Positions 8,704-17,997 of a stretch of DNA of 64,000 nucleotides are shown in pieces. A program made the translations under genes and the position numbers. How positions within the stretch are numbered: position 1 is the stretch's first letter; every line of letters begins with the position of its first letter. The DNA comes from Bacteroidota bacterium (lineage in GTDB: Bacteria; Bacteroidota; Bacteroidia; 2-12-FULL-35-15): NCBI GenBank assembly GCA_029237775.1, contig JAQZBR010000003.1, positions 124,001-188,000 of the forward strand, in the 5' to 3' direction. The notes below the pieces were generated by a model. It was given only the letters and a program-made list of their open reading frames with translations, did not search any database and was not told where the DNA came from.

Positions 8704-9722
8704 TATTGTATTTTCTTTAAAACTGTTTCTACTTTCTCCAGCATGTTATCATCAAAGTCCAGATGCGTTACCAGACGAACGGCTTGTCTGCCAAACCCGG
8801 TTGCTTTAATATTTTCTTTTGCTAATTTTTGAACAAACTGCTCAGGGATAAGTTTATCATTAAGATTAAAAATGATAATGTTAGTATCAACCGGAAGGAC
8901 ATTCTCAACAAAGCCAAGCTTGCTCATTGTTTCTGACAGGCGTTTAGCCCTGGCATGATCTTCCTTTAGACGGTTAACATGATTATCAAGGGCATAGATG
9001 CCTGCAGCGGCAAGAAATCCCGCCTGACGCATGCCACCTCCAAACACTTTTCTGATGCGTCTTGCGTTCCTGATCATCTCTTTATCGCCAAGCAAGAGTG
9101 AGCCAACAGGCGCGCCTAAGCCTTTTGAAAGACAGACGGAAATTGAATCAAAGATCTTTCCAAGCTCTGCGGGCGCGTAATCGCTCTCTACAATTGCATT
9201 GAAAATACGTGCACCATCCAGGTGATATTTTAGCTTGTGTTTTTTGCAAGTATCAGAAAGCTCCTGCATCTGTTTCAGTGAATAAAAGCTTCCTCCTGCG
9301 CGGTTTCCCGTGTTTTCAATTGATACAAGACTCGTGCGCGTAAGCCAGTCGAAGGAAGGATTAATGTTCTCTTCTACCTGCTTTGCAGAAATTCTACCCC
9401 TTTCACCGTGTATAAGCTTTGCCTGAACGCCAGAGTTAAAAGCGATGCCGCCACCTTCAAAATTATAGATATGAGCAGTCGCGTCACAAAGGAGCTCATC
9501 TCCGGGCTGAGTATGAATTTTTATAGCGATCTGGTTAGTCATCGTTCCGGAAGGACAAAATAAGCCGGCTTCCATTCCAAACAACTTTGCCGTTTTTTCT
9601 TCCAGTGCATTTATGGTAGGATCTTCATTAAAGACATCGTCACCCACTGGAGCGCTGAACATGGCTTCAAGCATGCCTTTGGTTGGTTTTGTAACCGTAT
9701 CGCTTCTAAGATCTATTGTCAT
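8703..9722 (-). CDS. ltaE: low-specificity L-threonine aldolase
   Basis: PLP enzyme cleaving threonine/allo-threonine to glycine and acetaldehyde. The 339-residue length is typical. It begins [14 protein letters not shown], the family's hallmark opening; [10 protein letters not shown] (about 167-176) and the PLP lysine in [14 protein letters not shown] (K200) are present, as is [20 protein letters not shown]. First complete gene of a three-gene minus-strand unit with the FMN reductase and GNAT-like genes. Confidence 0.92.
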   Translation of the reverse strand: MTIDLRSDTVTKPTKGMLEAMFSAPVGDDVFNEDPTINALEEKTAKLFGMEAGLFCPSGTMTNQIAIKIHTQPGDELLCDATAHIYNFEGGGIAFNSGVQAKLIHGERGRISAKQVEENINPSFDWLTRTSLVSIENTGNRAGGSFYSLKQMQELSDTCKKHKLKYHLDGARIFNAIVESDYAPAELGKIFDSISVCLSKGLGAPVGSLLLGDKEMIRNARRIRKVFGGGMRQAGFLAAAGIYALDNHVNRLKEDHARAKRLSETMSKLGFVENVLPVDTNIIIFNLNDKLIPEQFVQKLAKENIKATGFGRQAVRLVTHLDFDDNMLEKVETVLKKIQ

Positions 9723-9765
9723 TTTATATTAGTGTTCGTTAATTTCAAATTCTAAAGTTGAAAGG

Positions 9766-10407
9766 TTATAATTTCCTTGCTATCATGAGTCCGTCTCTCA
9801 GCGGAAGAAGCATCTTTTCAACCCTTTTATCGGAATGCACTTTCTTGTTAAAAGCATCTATTAAAAGTGTGTCTGTATCACGGTTGGTGTTTAGATCCAA
9901 TATTTTCCCGCTCCACAGAACATTATCGGCTATGATAAATCCTCCTGGTCTTACTTTATCAAAAACCAGATCATAATAGTTTGAGTAATTCTTTTTATCA
10001 GCGTCAATAAAAACGATGTCAAACTTTTCATTGATCTGAGGAATCAGTTTCATTGCATCACCCACGATATGTTTGATCTTTTCGTGCAAACCGGCTTCCT
10101 TAAAAAAGCTATTTACAGTATTTTCAAGCTCTTCATTAACATCAAGAGTGTAAAGCCTGCCTTCGGTTGTTAAACCACTTGCCAGACAAATGGCTGAGTA
10201 CCCTGTGTAGGTGCCGATCTCAAGTACGCATGAAGGTTTGATCATTTGGCTGATCATACTTAGAAAATTACCTTGCATATGGCCGGAAAGCATTCTGGGT
10301 TGCATCACCTTTGCATGAGTTTCCCTGTTTATTTTTTTAAGTATGTCACTTTCCGGTTGTGAGTGCAATAAAGAGTAATCTTCAATTGCTTTATCTATGA
10401 ATTCCAT
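9766..10407 (-). CDS. SAM-dependent O-methyltransferase (class I, CCoAMT-like)
   Basis: Methyltransferase of about 213 residues. Motif I is VLEIGTYTGYSAICLA; DIVFIDADKKNYSNYY and GGFIIADNVLWSGKI are the metal/substrate motifs of the caffeoyl-CoA O-methyltransferase-like family, common in bacteria as TrmR/YrrM-type tRNA or small-molecule methyltransferases. I start at the ATG at 10407 (MEFIDKAIEDY...); an upstream ATG at 10440 would add 11 residues that do not look family-like. Faces away from the PorE-like gene, leaving about 250 bp of shared upstream DNA with no clear motif. Confidence 0.85.
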   Translation of the reverse strand: MEFIDKAIEDYSLLHSQPESDILKKINRETHAKVMQPRMLSGHMQGNFLSMISQMIKPSCVLEIGTYTGYSAICLASGLTTEGRLYTLDVNEELENTVNSFFKEAGLHEKIKHIVGDAMKLIPQINEKFDIVFIDADKKNYSNYYDLVFDKVRPGGFIIADNVLWSGKILDLNTNRDTDTLLIDAFNKKVHSDKRVEKMLLPLRDGLMIARKL

Positions 10408-10659
10408 TTCCTGGTAAATCTTATGAACGAAAATACACAATTAAAACATGCAATAGAAATTGTTGATCTCAATATTAAGAACGCTTGATATAAAAGGGAT
10501 GCAGGCCTTGAGGGATTCTTCAAACCATGTCGTTATTAACCTAGGTGTGTTTATAAGTTTGATTTACATGAAGTTGAGGGGTTTTTATTTATATTCAATT
10601 TAGTGCAACATATTCACTCCGCTTTTGAGGGAATCTCTTATTTGGTAAAAAAAATATTT

Positions 10660-13470
10660 ATGAAAAAAATAATATTTCTAATCTCGTTTGCTTTGTTGTT
10701 ACTGGGCGCATTACCCATGGCAGCGCAAAAAGGGGCGGCACCGGATCTTAAGAGCCTGACCAAAGAAGAAAAAGCAAAGCTTGATAACGCGGAATATTTT
10801 TTCAACGATCAGAATTATTTACGTGCACTTCCTTTATTTGTTGAGTTGAGAGATAAACATCCCACAGATTTATATTTTACATATCGCACGGGAGTTTGTT
10901 TGCTGTATAAGAGTGATGAGAAGCAGAAGTCTGTTGATTTACTTAATGAAGTAGCGAAAGAAGCCCCGGACGCACCTGACATCGATTTCTTCCTTGGTCG
11001 GGCTTATCACCTGAATTACAAGTTTGACGAAGCCATTGCTTCATTTAATAAATATCTCACAACAGCACCTCCGATCAACCAGCGTCTGCTTACTGAAAGA
11101 TATATCGAAAACAGTAAGAATGGAAAGGCCTTTGTTGAAGTTAAGGTGAAGTGTGAAATAGAAAACGCAGGTAATGTTATCAATACCGAAAATCAGGAAT
11201 ATGTACCGGTTATCTCTTCGGATGAATCGGTTTTGATCTTTACGTATATGGGGCCGAATAGTACAGGCGGTCTAATGGACGATGATTTTAATCCGGATCC
11301 TCAGGGGAATTATTACGAAGATATTTTTATATCACATAGATTGGGCGATGAGTGGTTGACACCTGAAGGTATCGGAACAAACATCAATACGAAGAATCAT
11401 GACGCGAGTATAGCTTTATCTTCTGACGGGCAGAAATTATTTATTTTCCATAGTACCGCAAAAGATGGTGGAGATATTTATATGAGTGAATTGAAGGGTG
11501 AGGTTTGGGGAGTGCCTGTGCCGCTTGGACCGGAGATCAATACAAAATACTGGGAAGGAAGTGTTTCCTTATCAGCGGATGAAAGGCGTTTATATTTTGC
11601 GAGTGAGCGACCGGGAGGATCTGGTGGAAAAGATATTTATGTAAGTCAGAAAATGGCTGATGGAACCTGGGGCAAGGCAGAAAACCTGGGGCCAACAATT
11701 AACACTCAATTTAATGATGATTCCCCGTTCATACATCCGGATGGAATTACTTTGTTTTTCAGTTCAGAAGGACATAAGAGCATCGGTGGTTATGATATCA
11801 TGTATTCTGCTTTTAAAGATGGAAAATGGTCATCGCCTACTAATCTGGGGTATCCGATCAACACGACAGAGGATGAGCGTTTCTATGTTTTAACTGCGGA
11901 CGGTGCTCACGGTTATTTTTCCTCCGACAGAAAAGGGGGCCAGGGACAGCAGGATATTTATACTGTAACTCCGGGATATTTTGGCGAGGCACCGATCCTT
12001 GCGTTAGTAGTGGGTACGGTAACAGCAGATGATAAGCCAGTGGATGCAACCATCAGCGTGACCAATGTTGATACAGGTGAAAAGCAGGGGACTTATCATT
12101 CTAATTCATCTTCCGGAAAATATATCATAGCATTGACACCGGGTAATAATTATAAGGTTGCGATTGAGGTTGAAGGTTATGAAGCACAGTATCAATATGT
12201 GAATGTGAAATCATTGGATACGTACGTTCAGGTTCAGAAAGATTTTAAATTTCAGAAAGGCGATCCGACTGGTGATGGCCTTGCAGTGAAGGATTCTTCC
12301 AATGTGATCCAGGATCAGATCAATCAGCAGATCAAAAAATACAACGAAGAAAAGAAGGCTGAAGTTTATGAAGCTCGTGTATACCAGGATCTGTTAAAGA
12401 AATACGGTGATCAGAAGAAAGAATGTGTAACCTATAACATTGAGTTAGGTACGTTTGAAAACCCGGCTGATTTTAACTCTGAAAAGCTTGCCGGGGTTGA
12501 TAGCATTAAAAAACGTACTGACGAAAAAGGGAATACCACTTTCTTCGTTAGTGGATTTAAATCTTTGCTTGACGCGGAAATAATGCGTTACCAGGTGATT
12601 CAGAAGGACACTTCCTTGAAGAATGTTATCGTTACAGTTGATTCATGTAACAAAAGAAGATTGGTGCAGCAGTATTTTGCAAATGAATACACACGTAAAG
12701 ATTACAACGCTCCCGCTGAGACAAAAGTTATAAAAAATAAAAAAGGAATTGTTGCCCTCACCGGAGATGAAGTGAATGGAATGGTGAAAGATAACGGTAA
12801 ATCCGAGATTGCCGGACTTACTTATAAAGTAGAAATTGCTGCAGTTGATAAAGAAGAAGATTTTAAGCTTGGCTATTTAAGTAAGTATGGTAAGATAGAT
12901 AAGAAGGTTTATCCTGATGGGAAGATCCGTTATACATTCGGGCCTTTTAATACACTTGCTGAAGCTGACGCATTTAAAAAGAATCTCGTTGAAAAAGAGC
13001 CTGAAGCTTCTAAGTCAATTGTTACTGTATTCTTTTTTGGACAGAGAAAAACATTGGAAGAGTTTAACAATCCTTGTGATCCGGGTGCAAACGGAGATTT
13101 CTCAGCTTTCGTAGGGAAGGATCTGAATGATAAGCAAATTTATAATAAGCTTATTGAACAGGCAAGCAATATATGTTCTGAAGGACTTGTATTCCGTGTG
13201 CAGATCGGTGCTTACCGTAAGCCTCAGAATTTTAAGCACAAGAATCTGAATTCTTTGGAGCCGCCTCCTGCTTTGGTTTTACCTTATCCTGATGGCATCA
13301 CGCGTTTCACAATGCGTGAGTTCAAAACCATTAAAGATGCTGAAGCATTTCGTCAGGAGTGTATCAGATTGGGAACAAAAGATGCGTGGATCACGGCAAT
13401 GTATCAGGGGAAGAGGATGTTGTTGCAGGAGTTGATCGCGAATAACTTCTTTAACAAAAGCATTAATTGA
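10660..13470 (+). CDS. PorE-like TPR/PD40-propeller/CRD protein with three SPOR-like domains
   Basis: Exported 936-residue protein, start chosen at the ATG giving a signal peptide (MKKIIFLISFALLLLG, cleavage after MAAQ); an earlier ATG-less extension from 10603 is not needed. Order: TPR-like helices (about 20-150); a PD40/WD40-like propeller (about 165-440) with repeated SADERRLYFASE-, HPDGITLFFSSE- and SDGQKLFIF-type blades; a carboxypeptidase-regulatory-like domain (about 445-520); then three SPOR-like units beginning with YNIELGTFENPADF, YKVEIAAVDKEEDF and FRVQIGAYRKPQNF. The TPR-propeller-CRD order is that of PorE of the T9SS, where a C-terminal OmpA domain binds peptidoglycan; here SPOR-like domains take that place. 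A T9SS periplasmic bridge role is inference. A shorter paralogue lies at 13734. Confidence 0.82.
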   Translation: MKKIIFLISFALLLLGALPMAAQKGAAPDLKSLTKEEKAKLDNAEYFFNDQNYLRALPLFVELRDKHPTDLYFTYRTGVCLLYKSDEKQKSVDLLNEVAKEAPDAPDIDFFLGRAYHLNYKFDEAIASFNKYLTTAPPINQRLLTERYIENSKNGKAFVEVKVKCEIENAGNVINTENQEYVPVISSDESVLIFTYMGPNSTGGLMDDDFNPDPQGNYYEDIFISHRLGDEWLTPEGIGTNINTKNHDASIALSSDGQKLFIFHSTAKDGGDIYMSELKGEVWGVPVPLGPEINTKYWEGSVSLSADERRLYFASERPGGSGGKDIYVSQKMADGTWGKAENLGPTINTQFNDDSPFIHPDGITLFFSSEGHKSIGGYDIMYSAFKDGKWSSPTNLGYPINTTEDERFYVLTADGAHGYFSSDRKGGQGQQDIYTVTPGYFGEAPILALVVGTVTADDKPVDATISVTNVDTGEKQGTYHSNSSSGKYIIALTPGNNYKVAIEVEGYEAQYQYVNVKSLDTYVQVQKDFKFQKGDPTGDGLAVKDSSNVIQDQINQQIKKYNEEKKAEVYEARVYQDLLKKYGDQKKECVTYNIELGTFENPADFNSEKLAGVDSIKKRTDEKGNTTFFVSGFKSLLDAEIMRYQVIQKDTSLKNVIVTVDSCNKRRLVQQYFANEYTRKDYNAPAETKVIKNKKGIVALTGDEVNGMVKDNGKSEIAGLTYKVEIAAVDKEEDFKLGYLSKYGKIDKKVYPDGKIRYTFGPFNTLAEADAFKKNLVEKEPEASKSIVTVFFFGQRKTLEEFNNPCDPGANGDFSAFVGKDLNDKQIYNKLIEQASNICSEGLVFRVQIGAYRKPQNFKHKNLNSLEPPPALVLPYPDGITRFTMREFKTIKDAEAFRQECIRLGTKDAWITAMYQGKRMLLQELIANNFFNKSIN

Positions 13471-13686
13471 TCAGGAAATAATTTCCTGAACGCGGCCCAC
13501 CTGACGGGTGTCCAGCATAACTTTAATTCCCCTGGAATGAAAAGCCGCACTCGTTAGAATAGCGCGAACTATTCCACGTGTCCGTTTACCTGTCCGCTGA
13601 TCTTTTTTTAGCACAATATCTACTTCCTGGCCAAGGTGAATGTTTTCCCTGAACATGTTGGGTGTATGTGGTGCTTTGAGATTCAT
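13471..13686 (-). CDS. ywbE: YwbE family protein (DUF2196)
   Basis: Small cytosolic protein (71 residues) of unknown function, recognised by LGQEVDIVLKKDQRTGKRTRGIV and HSRGIKVMLDTRQVGRVQEI, the conserved body of the YwbE family (small beta fold, possibly RNA-binding like other KOW/S1-type folds, which is speculative). The family start usually lies just before the (N)IHxGxxV stretch, so the internal ATG at 13656 is an alternative start. It lies antisense between two PorE-like paralogues, its stop abutting the first gene's stop. Confidence 0.8.
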   Translation of the reverse strand: MNLKAPHTPNMFRENIHLGQEVDIVLKKDQRTGKRTRGIVRAILTSAAFHSRGIKVMLDTRQVGRVQEIIS

Positions 13687-13702
13687 TAAATGTAAAATTA
13701 AC

Positions 13703-13710
13703 TATTTTTG
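13703..13710 (+). promoter_or_regulatory. candidate Bacteroidota -7 element (TATTTTTG) before second PorE-like gene
   Basis: TATTTTTG fits TAnnTTTG, 23 bp before the ATG at 13734. A TTTG at 13675-13678 is 24 bp upstream, slightly beyond the usual 19-21 bp spacing. It would give the second PorE-like gene its own promoter despite the first paralogue upstream. Confidence 0.35.
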
Positions 13711-13733
13711 AGCAGGCTATCAATTTCCAACAC

Positions 13734-15713
13734 ATGAAAAAAGCTATACTCTTCCTGTTATTTTTGATGTACACTGCAATTACGTTTTCACAAGGTGCTA
13801 TGAAAACGCGTAAGTGGCGGAAGTCAGAGCTTGATACGCTTGTAAAAGCTCAGGCCCTTTTTGAAGATCAGAATTATGTAATGGCGCTTCCGCTCTTCGA
13901 GAAGATGCAACAAAATCATCCGAAAGAGATGTATCTGAAATACATTCTTGGTATTTGTGGTTTGTACAGAAGTGATTATCATGAGCGGGCTTTAGAGCTT
14001 CTTCTCCAGGTTTATGAAAAAAATAAAAAAGCTGCCGACATTGAATATGATATCGCAAGGGCATACCACTACAATTATAAGTTTGATGAAGCGCTGGTGA
14101 TGATAGATAAATTTGTAAAGAAGAAAGGCACTTCGGAAAGCGGAAAAAAAGATGCACAGCAGCTTGTTGAATATTGCAATAATGCGAAAAAGTTAGTGGC
14201 TTCGCCTGTGGATGCCCAGATCACTAATGCCGGAAATATTATCAATACCGTAAATTCTGAGTATGTGCCGGTTATCTCCTCTGATGAACAGGTAATGATA
14301 TTCACCTATAGGGGTGACGAAAGTACAGGTGGCAAACAAAATGCTTCCAATCAGCCTGATGAAATGGGAATTTATTATGAAGATGTATTCGTGACCCATA
14401 TGGAGAACGGAAGCTGGGTTACACCTTCCGGTATAGGCTCCAACATTAATACAAACGTGCATGATGCTGCCATTGCCATCTCCAATGACGGACAAAAATT
14501 ATTTATTTTCCGCGATAACGGTTTTGACGGTGGTGATATTTATTTAAGCAAACTAAAAGGCGATAGCTGGAGTGAACCCGAGAAATTAAAAGGTGAGGTT
14601 AATTCTTCCTCCTGGGAAGGTAGTGCCTCTTTATCTGCGGATGAAAGAACATTGTATTTTTCAAGTGAAGCTTCCGGTGGTTCCGGAGGGAAGGATCTTT
14701 ATAAGGCCAATCTAATGCCTGACGGATCATGGGGAAACATAAGGAATCTGGGGCCGACAATCAATACGTCATTGGATGATGATGCACCATTTATTCATCC
14801 TGATGGGAAAACATTACTTTATAGCTCGAAAGGCTTAAACAGCATGGGTGGTTTTGATATTTTTAAAACTCAGTTGAATGTCGCAGATTCATCATGGTCT
14901 ACTCCTGAAAACATGGGTTATCCGATCAATACTCCCGATGATGATATTTATTTTGTGCTTGCTGCAAATGGAACAAGGGGGTATTATGCTTCCGGTAAGT
15001 CGGGTGGATATGGCTTGCAGGATATTTATTCAGTTGATGTGAGTAAAGTGATGAAGCCTGCTCCAGTGTTTATGTTGAGTGGTATCACAACGGTGGATAA
15101 AAAACCGGTGGAGGCAGATCTTAAGGTTATTGTTGAGTCAACCTCTTCAGTTTATAAAGAATTTAAATCAAACTCTCTCTCCGGTGCTTATCTCGTAAAC
15201 TTACCTCCGGGTGCTAATTATAAGGTTACTTTTTCATTAAAGGATTATCCTTCTCAAACGATAAGTGTTGAAGCGCTCGCTTTGAAAGATTTCACTGAAA
15301 AAAAAGTCAATGTAAATTTCGAAATGCCTAAGGATACAATTCCTAAGACTGATTCTTTATTGGCTAAATCAGATTCTGCGAAGGCCAAAGCTGCTGGACC
15401 AATTGATATCGGGAATTCTTCAAAGGAAGGGCTTGAATTTAAAGTTCAGATCGCGGCTTACAACCTGCCAAAGAATTATAAATACGATAAGCTGAAAGGT
15501 TTAGGAAAGGTAGAGAAGCTGTTGCTCGAAGATGGCATTACGCGGTTTACGATAGGTGGGGCTTTTAAAACATTAAACGAAGCAATCGCTCATAAGGAGA
15601 AAGTTCGGGCAGCGGGGCAATCGGATGCATTTGTCACAGCAATCTATAATGGTAAGCGTGTTTATCTGGAAGAGCTGGAAAAGCTTGGCCTGATACCTCC
15701 ACAAACAAAATAA
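13734..15713 (+). CDS. PorE-like TPR/PD40-propeller/CRD protein with one SPOR-like domain
   Basis: Exported 659-residue paralogue of the gene at 10660. Signal peptide MKKAILFLLFLMYTAITFSQ. The same order is seen: TPR-like helices (30-150), PD40-type propeller (about 165-435) with SADERTLYFSSE and HPDGKTLLYSSK blades, carboxypeptidase-regulatory-like domain (about 440-520), then a Ser/Lys/Ala-rich linker (LLAKSDSAKAKAAG) and a single C-terminal SPOR-like domain (FKVQIAAYNLPKNYKY ... NGKRVYLEELEKLG). Segments such as NAGNxINT and EYVPVISSDE are shared almost word for word with the larger paralogue. Lipobox Cys is absent, so a soluble or surface-associated periplasmic protein is likely. Confidence 0.82.
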   Translation: MKKAILFLLFLMYTAITFSQGAMKTRKWRKSELDTLVKAQALFEDQNYVMALPLFEKMQQNHPKEMYLKYILGICGLYRSDYHERALELLLQVYEKNKKAADIEYDIARAYHYNYKFDEALVMIDKFVKKKGTSESGKKDAQQLVEYCNNAKKLVASPVDAQITNAGNIINTVNSEYVPVISSDEQVMIFTYRGDESTGGKQNASNQPDEMGIYYEDVFVTHMENGSWVTPSGIGSNINTNVHDAAIAISNDGQKLFIFRDNGFDGGDIYLSKLKGDSWSEPEKLKGEVNSSSWEGSASLSADERTLYFSSEASGGSGGKDLYKANLMPDGSWGNIRNLGPTINTSLDDDAPFIHPDGKTLLYSSKGLNSMGGFDIFKTQLNVADSSWSTPENMGYPINTPDDDIYFVLAANGTRGYYASGKSGGYGLQDIYSVDVSKVMKPAPVFMLSGITTVDKKPVEADLKVIVESTSSVYKEFKSNSLSGAYLVNLPPGANYKVTFSLKDYPSQTISVEALALKDFTEKKVNVNFEMPKDTIPKTDSLLAKSDSAKAKAAGPIDIGNSSKEGLEFKVQIAAYNLPKNYKYDKLKGLGKVEKLLLEDGITRFTIGGAFKTLNEAIAHKEKVRAAGQSDAFVTAIYNGKRVYLEELEKLGLIPPQTK

Positions 15714-15716
15714 CAA

Positions 15717-16598
15717 TTGAATACTCAATTAAGGTCAGAGCTTCAAAGGCTTCTACAGGCTTATTTCAAAGATGATTTTTCCATCAATGTTATAAATACA
15801 TTAAGTGGAGGCAGTATCAATAACGCCTACCGGATCGATGCTTCTGACAAAAGATCTTTTTTTGTAAAGGCAAACAATGCTCTTTTATTTCCGGATATGT
15901 TTGAAGCGGAAAAAAAGGGATTAGAGTTGTTACATAGTAAATCGGAGGTGAAAATACCTGAAGTGCTTTTTTCAGGTATATATGAAGAGGAAAGTTTTCT
16001 TGTCCTCGAGTTCATTAAAGAAGGTAAGGGAAATAATCATTCGTATCAAATTTTTGGCAGATCACTTGCTGCACTGCACCGTAACAGTAATAGTTATTTC
16101 GGGCTGGATCATAACAATTATATAGGTTCTCTTCAACAGAGCAATATTCAGCACATTACGTGGTCTGAGTTTTTTATTCAGGAGCGTTTATCGCCACAGT
16201 TAAAGCTGGCCTACGATGACAAAAAAATAAGTAATGCTTTCTTACGTAATTCGGAAAAGCTTTATAAGAAATTAAATCATTTATTGCCTGTCGAAGCTCC
16301 TGCTTTACTTCATGGTGATTTGTGGAGCGGTAACTATATGACCACTGAGGATGGGTCGCCTTGTTTCTTTGATCCCGCAGTTTATTACGGACACAGGGAA
16401 GTTGATATTGCCATGACCAGATTATTCGGAGGTTTCCCCGAGATTTTCTACGAAGCGTATAATGATGAATTACCTTTCGAAAATGACTGGCGTAATCGAA
16501 TGGATATTTATAATCTTTATCCGATCCTCGTGCATGTGAATCTGTTCGGTGGTACATATGTCAGACAGGCAGAATCGATCATTCAGCGATATACATAA
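15717..16598 (+). CDS. fructosamine kinase family protein
   Basis: Aminoglycoside-phosphotransferase-fold kinase of the fructosamine-3-kinase group, which phosphorylates sugar adducts on protein amines to promote deglycation. Residues 29-40 (LSGGSINNAYRI) form the nucleotide loop; HGDLWSGNYM at 199-208 is the catalytic loop and FFDPAVYYGHREVDIAMT at 217-234 the metal-binding segment, both diagnostic. Length of 293 is typical. The start is a TTG three bp after the previous stop; no ATG exists before residue 61, so a non-ATG start seems required. Probably co-transcribed with the PorE-like gene. Confidence 0.88.
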   Translation: MNTQLRSELQRLLQAYFKDDFSINVINTLSGGSINNAYRIDASDKRSFFVKANNALLFPDMFEAEKKGLELLHSKSEVKIPEVLFSGIYEEESFLVLEFIKEGKGNNHSYQIFGRSLAALHRNSNSYFGLDHNNYIGSLQQSNIQHITWSEFFIQERLSPQLKLAYDDKKISNAFLRNSEKLYKKLNHLLPVEAPALLHGDLWSGNYMTTEDGSPCFFDPAVYYGHREVDIAMTRLFGGFPEIFYEAYNDELPFENDWRNRMDIYNLYPILVHVNLFGGTYVRQAESIIQRYT

Positions 16599-16601
16599 AA
16601 A

Positions 16602-16624
16602 AAGGAGATGAATTCCATCTCCTT
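16602..16624. terminator. bidirectional hairpin terminator
   Basis: AAGGAGATG (16602-16610), loop AATTC, CATCTCCTT (16616-16624): perfect 9-bp stem between convergent genes, only 3 bp after the kinase stop. Seven A residues precede it (16597-16603), giving a U-run for the minus-strand transcript; TTCTT follows on the plus strand. Confidence 0.8.
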
Positions 16625-16645
16625 CTTAAAATGTAACATTCAGAA

Positions 16646-17932
16646 TTATTCAATAATGATCTTCTTGATGAGTTGTTTCTTACCATTGGTCAAGCGAGCC
16701 ATATAAATTCCTCTGGCATTGTCACTGAGGTCGATCTGGGTTGTGGAAGAGAGCTCTGTTTCTAAGATTTTATTTCCCAGAATGTCAAATATCTGAAGAA
16801 TTGATTTTTCATTGTTTGACCATTTGATCATAAATTTTCCTGTTCCGGGATTTGGATAAATACTTACAGTATCAAGTGATTCTGTTTCGACTACCGATGT
16901 AGTAGTTCCGAATTTAACTAAAGTGCCACTACTTCCAACTGCGTATCCAACACCGTTTTCAAAATCAGCTTTTAGTATTGCGCAACTGGAGCATGTATCT
17001 GTGTAGTCAACAGTCCAGTTGGAACCACCATTAACTGTGCGGTAAATCTTTCCGGCATTTCCGAAAGCATATCCTTTTGAAGCGCTTTCAAAATAAGCAT
17101 CATTCATATAATCAGGCATTGCGGAGTTGATGACCTGGCTGCTGAATGTATAGGATGTATCACCGGGCGAAGGTATTGATCGGTTGAAGTTATACATTCT
17201 CACCATTCCATTGGTAGCAGAAGGTGCCCACCCGCTGTATTGATTTGTGAATGCATAGGAAGTATCAGGACTCACAAAGCACATTGTTGTAAGTGCATGG
17301 GAATTTGGAAAAGAAAATGGATCACCCGGATACCAGTTATCGCCACCATCTTCAGTGCGGAAAAAATAAGCGGAATAACCTATAAATCCTGAAATATTAC
17401 CTGACAGATGTCCAGTTTGAGCATCTGCAAAATGTAAAAGATCGGTTGACGTAGTACCTGCAATATTATTTAGAAGAATATCCCATGAATTACCAAAATC
17501 CTGAGTTGACAAAAGCTTGCTGGTAGAAGCAAAAACTGTATGCAGAGGATCATTCATTTCTAAATCAATACGGTGATTGAGGCCGGGGTCAGAACCCAAA
17601 AGCGACCAGTTCACACCTCCGTTGGTTGTGCTGTAAATCATACCCGAGGCCGTTGCGAAGTCATAAGTGCTCACCATGATCGTATCGGGACCTGTCACTT
17701 GTACATTATAAATATCTGCGGAAATAGCTCCGTTATTGATATCTGTCCAGGTACTTCCTGCATTGCTTGTTAAAAGAATTGTGCTGTGATTACCAACGAT
17801 GACACCGTAATTTTCATCGAGAAAATCGACATCGTTTAATGTTTCAGGAGTTGTGGAATTAATGCGTGTCCACTGTGCGTTGCAGATCCCTGTAATAAAT
17901 AAAGCTGAAAGGATCAGTAAATTTCTTTTCAT
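16646..17932 (-). CDS. T9SS type A cargo protein with Ycf48/BNR-like propeller
   Basis: Secreted protein of 428 residues. Start at 17932 gives a clean signal peptide (MKRNLLILSALFITGICNAQ). Repeats of the Asp-box type occur (TSNAGSTWTD, TTNGGVNWSL, TEDGGDNWYP, TVNGGSNWTV), typical of Ycf48/sialidase-like beta-propellers. The last 75 residues are a type A T9SS sorting domain: SIYPNPGTGKFMIKW, ILQIFDILGNKI, ARGIYMARLTNGK and KKIIIE. It would be exported by Sec, then T9SS, and attached or released at the surface. Biological target unknown. Confidence 0.88.
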   Translation of the reverse strand: MKRNLLILSALFITGICNAQWTRINSTTPETLNDVDFLDENYGVIVGNHSTILLTSNAGSTWTDINNGAISADIYNVQVTGPDTIMVSTYDFATASGMIYSTTNGGVNWSLLGSDPGLNHRIDLEMNDPLHTVFASTSKLLSTQDFGNSWDILLNNIAGTTSTDLLHFADAQTGHLSGNISGFIGYSAYFFRTEDGGDNWYPGDPFSFPNSHALTTMCFVSPDTSYAFTNQYSGWAPSATNGMVRMYNFNRSIPSPGDTSYTFSSQVINSAMPDYMNDAYFESASKGYAFGNAGKIYRTVNGGSNWTVDYTDTCSSCAILKADFENGVGYAVGSSGTLVKFGTTTSVVETESLDTVSIYPNPGTGKFMIKWSNNEKSILQIFDILGNKILETELSSTTQIDLSDNARGIYMARLTNGKKQLIKKIIIE

Positions 17933-17997
17933 AAATAATTTGTGGTTAAAGGTTATTAATTTATGAGGGACGGACATGCATCTAAAAAGTTACAATA

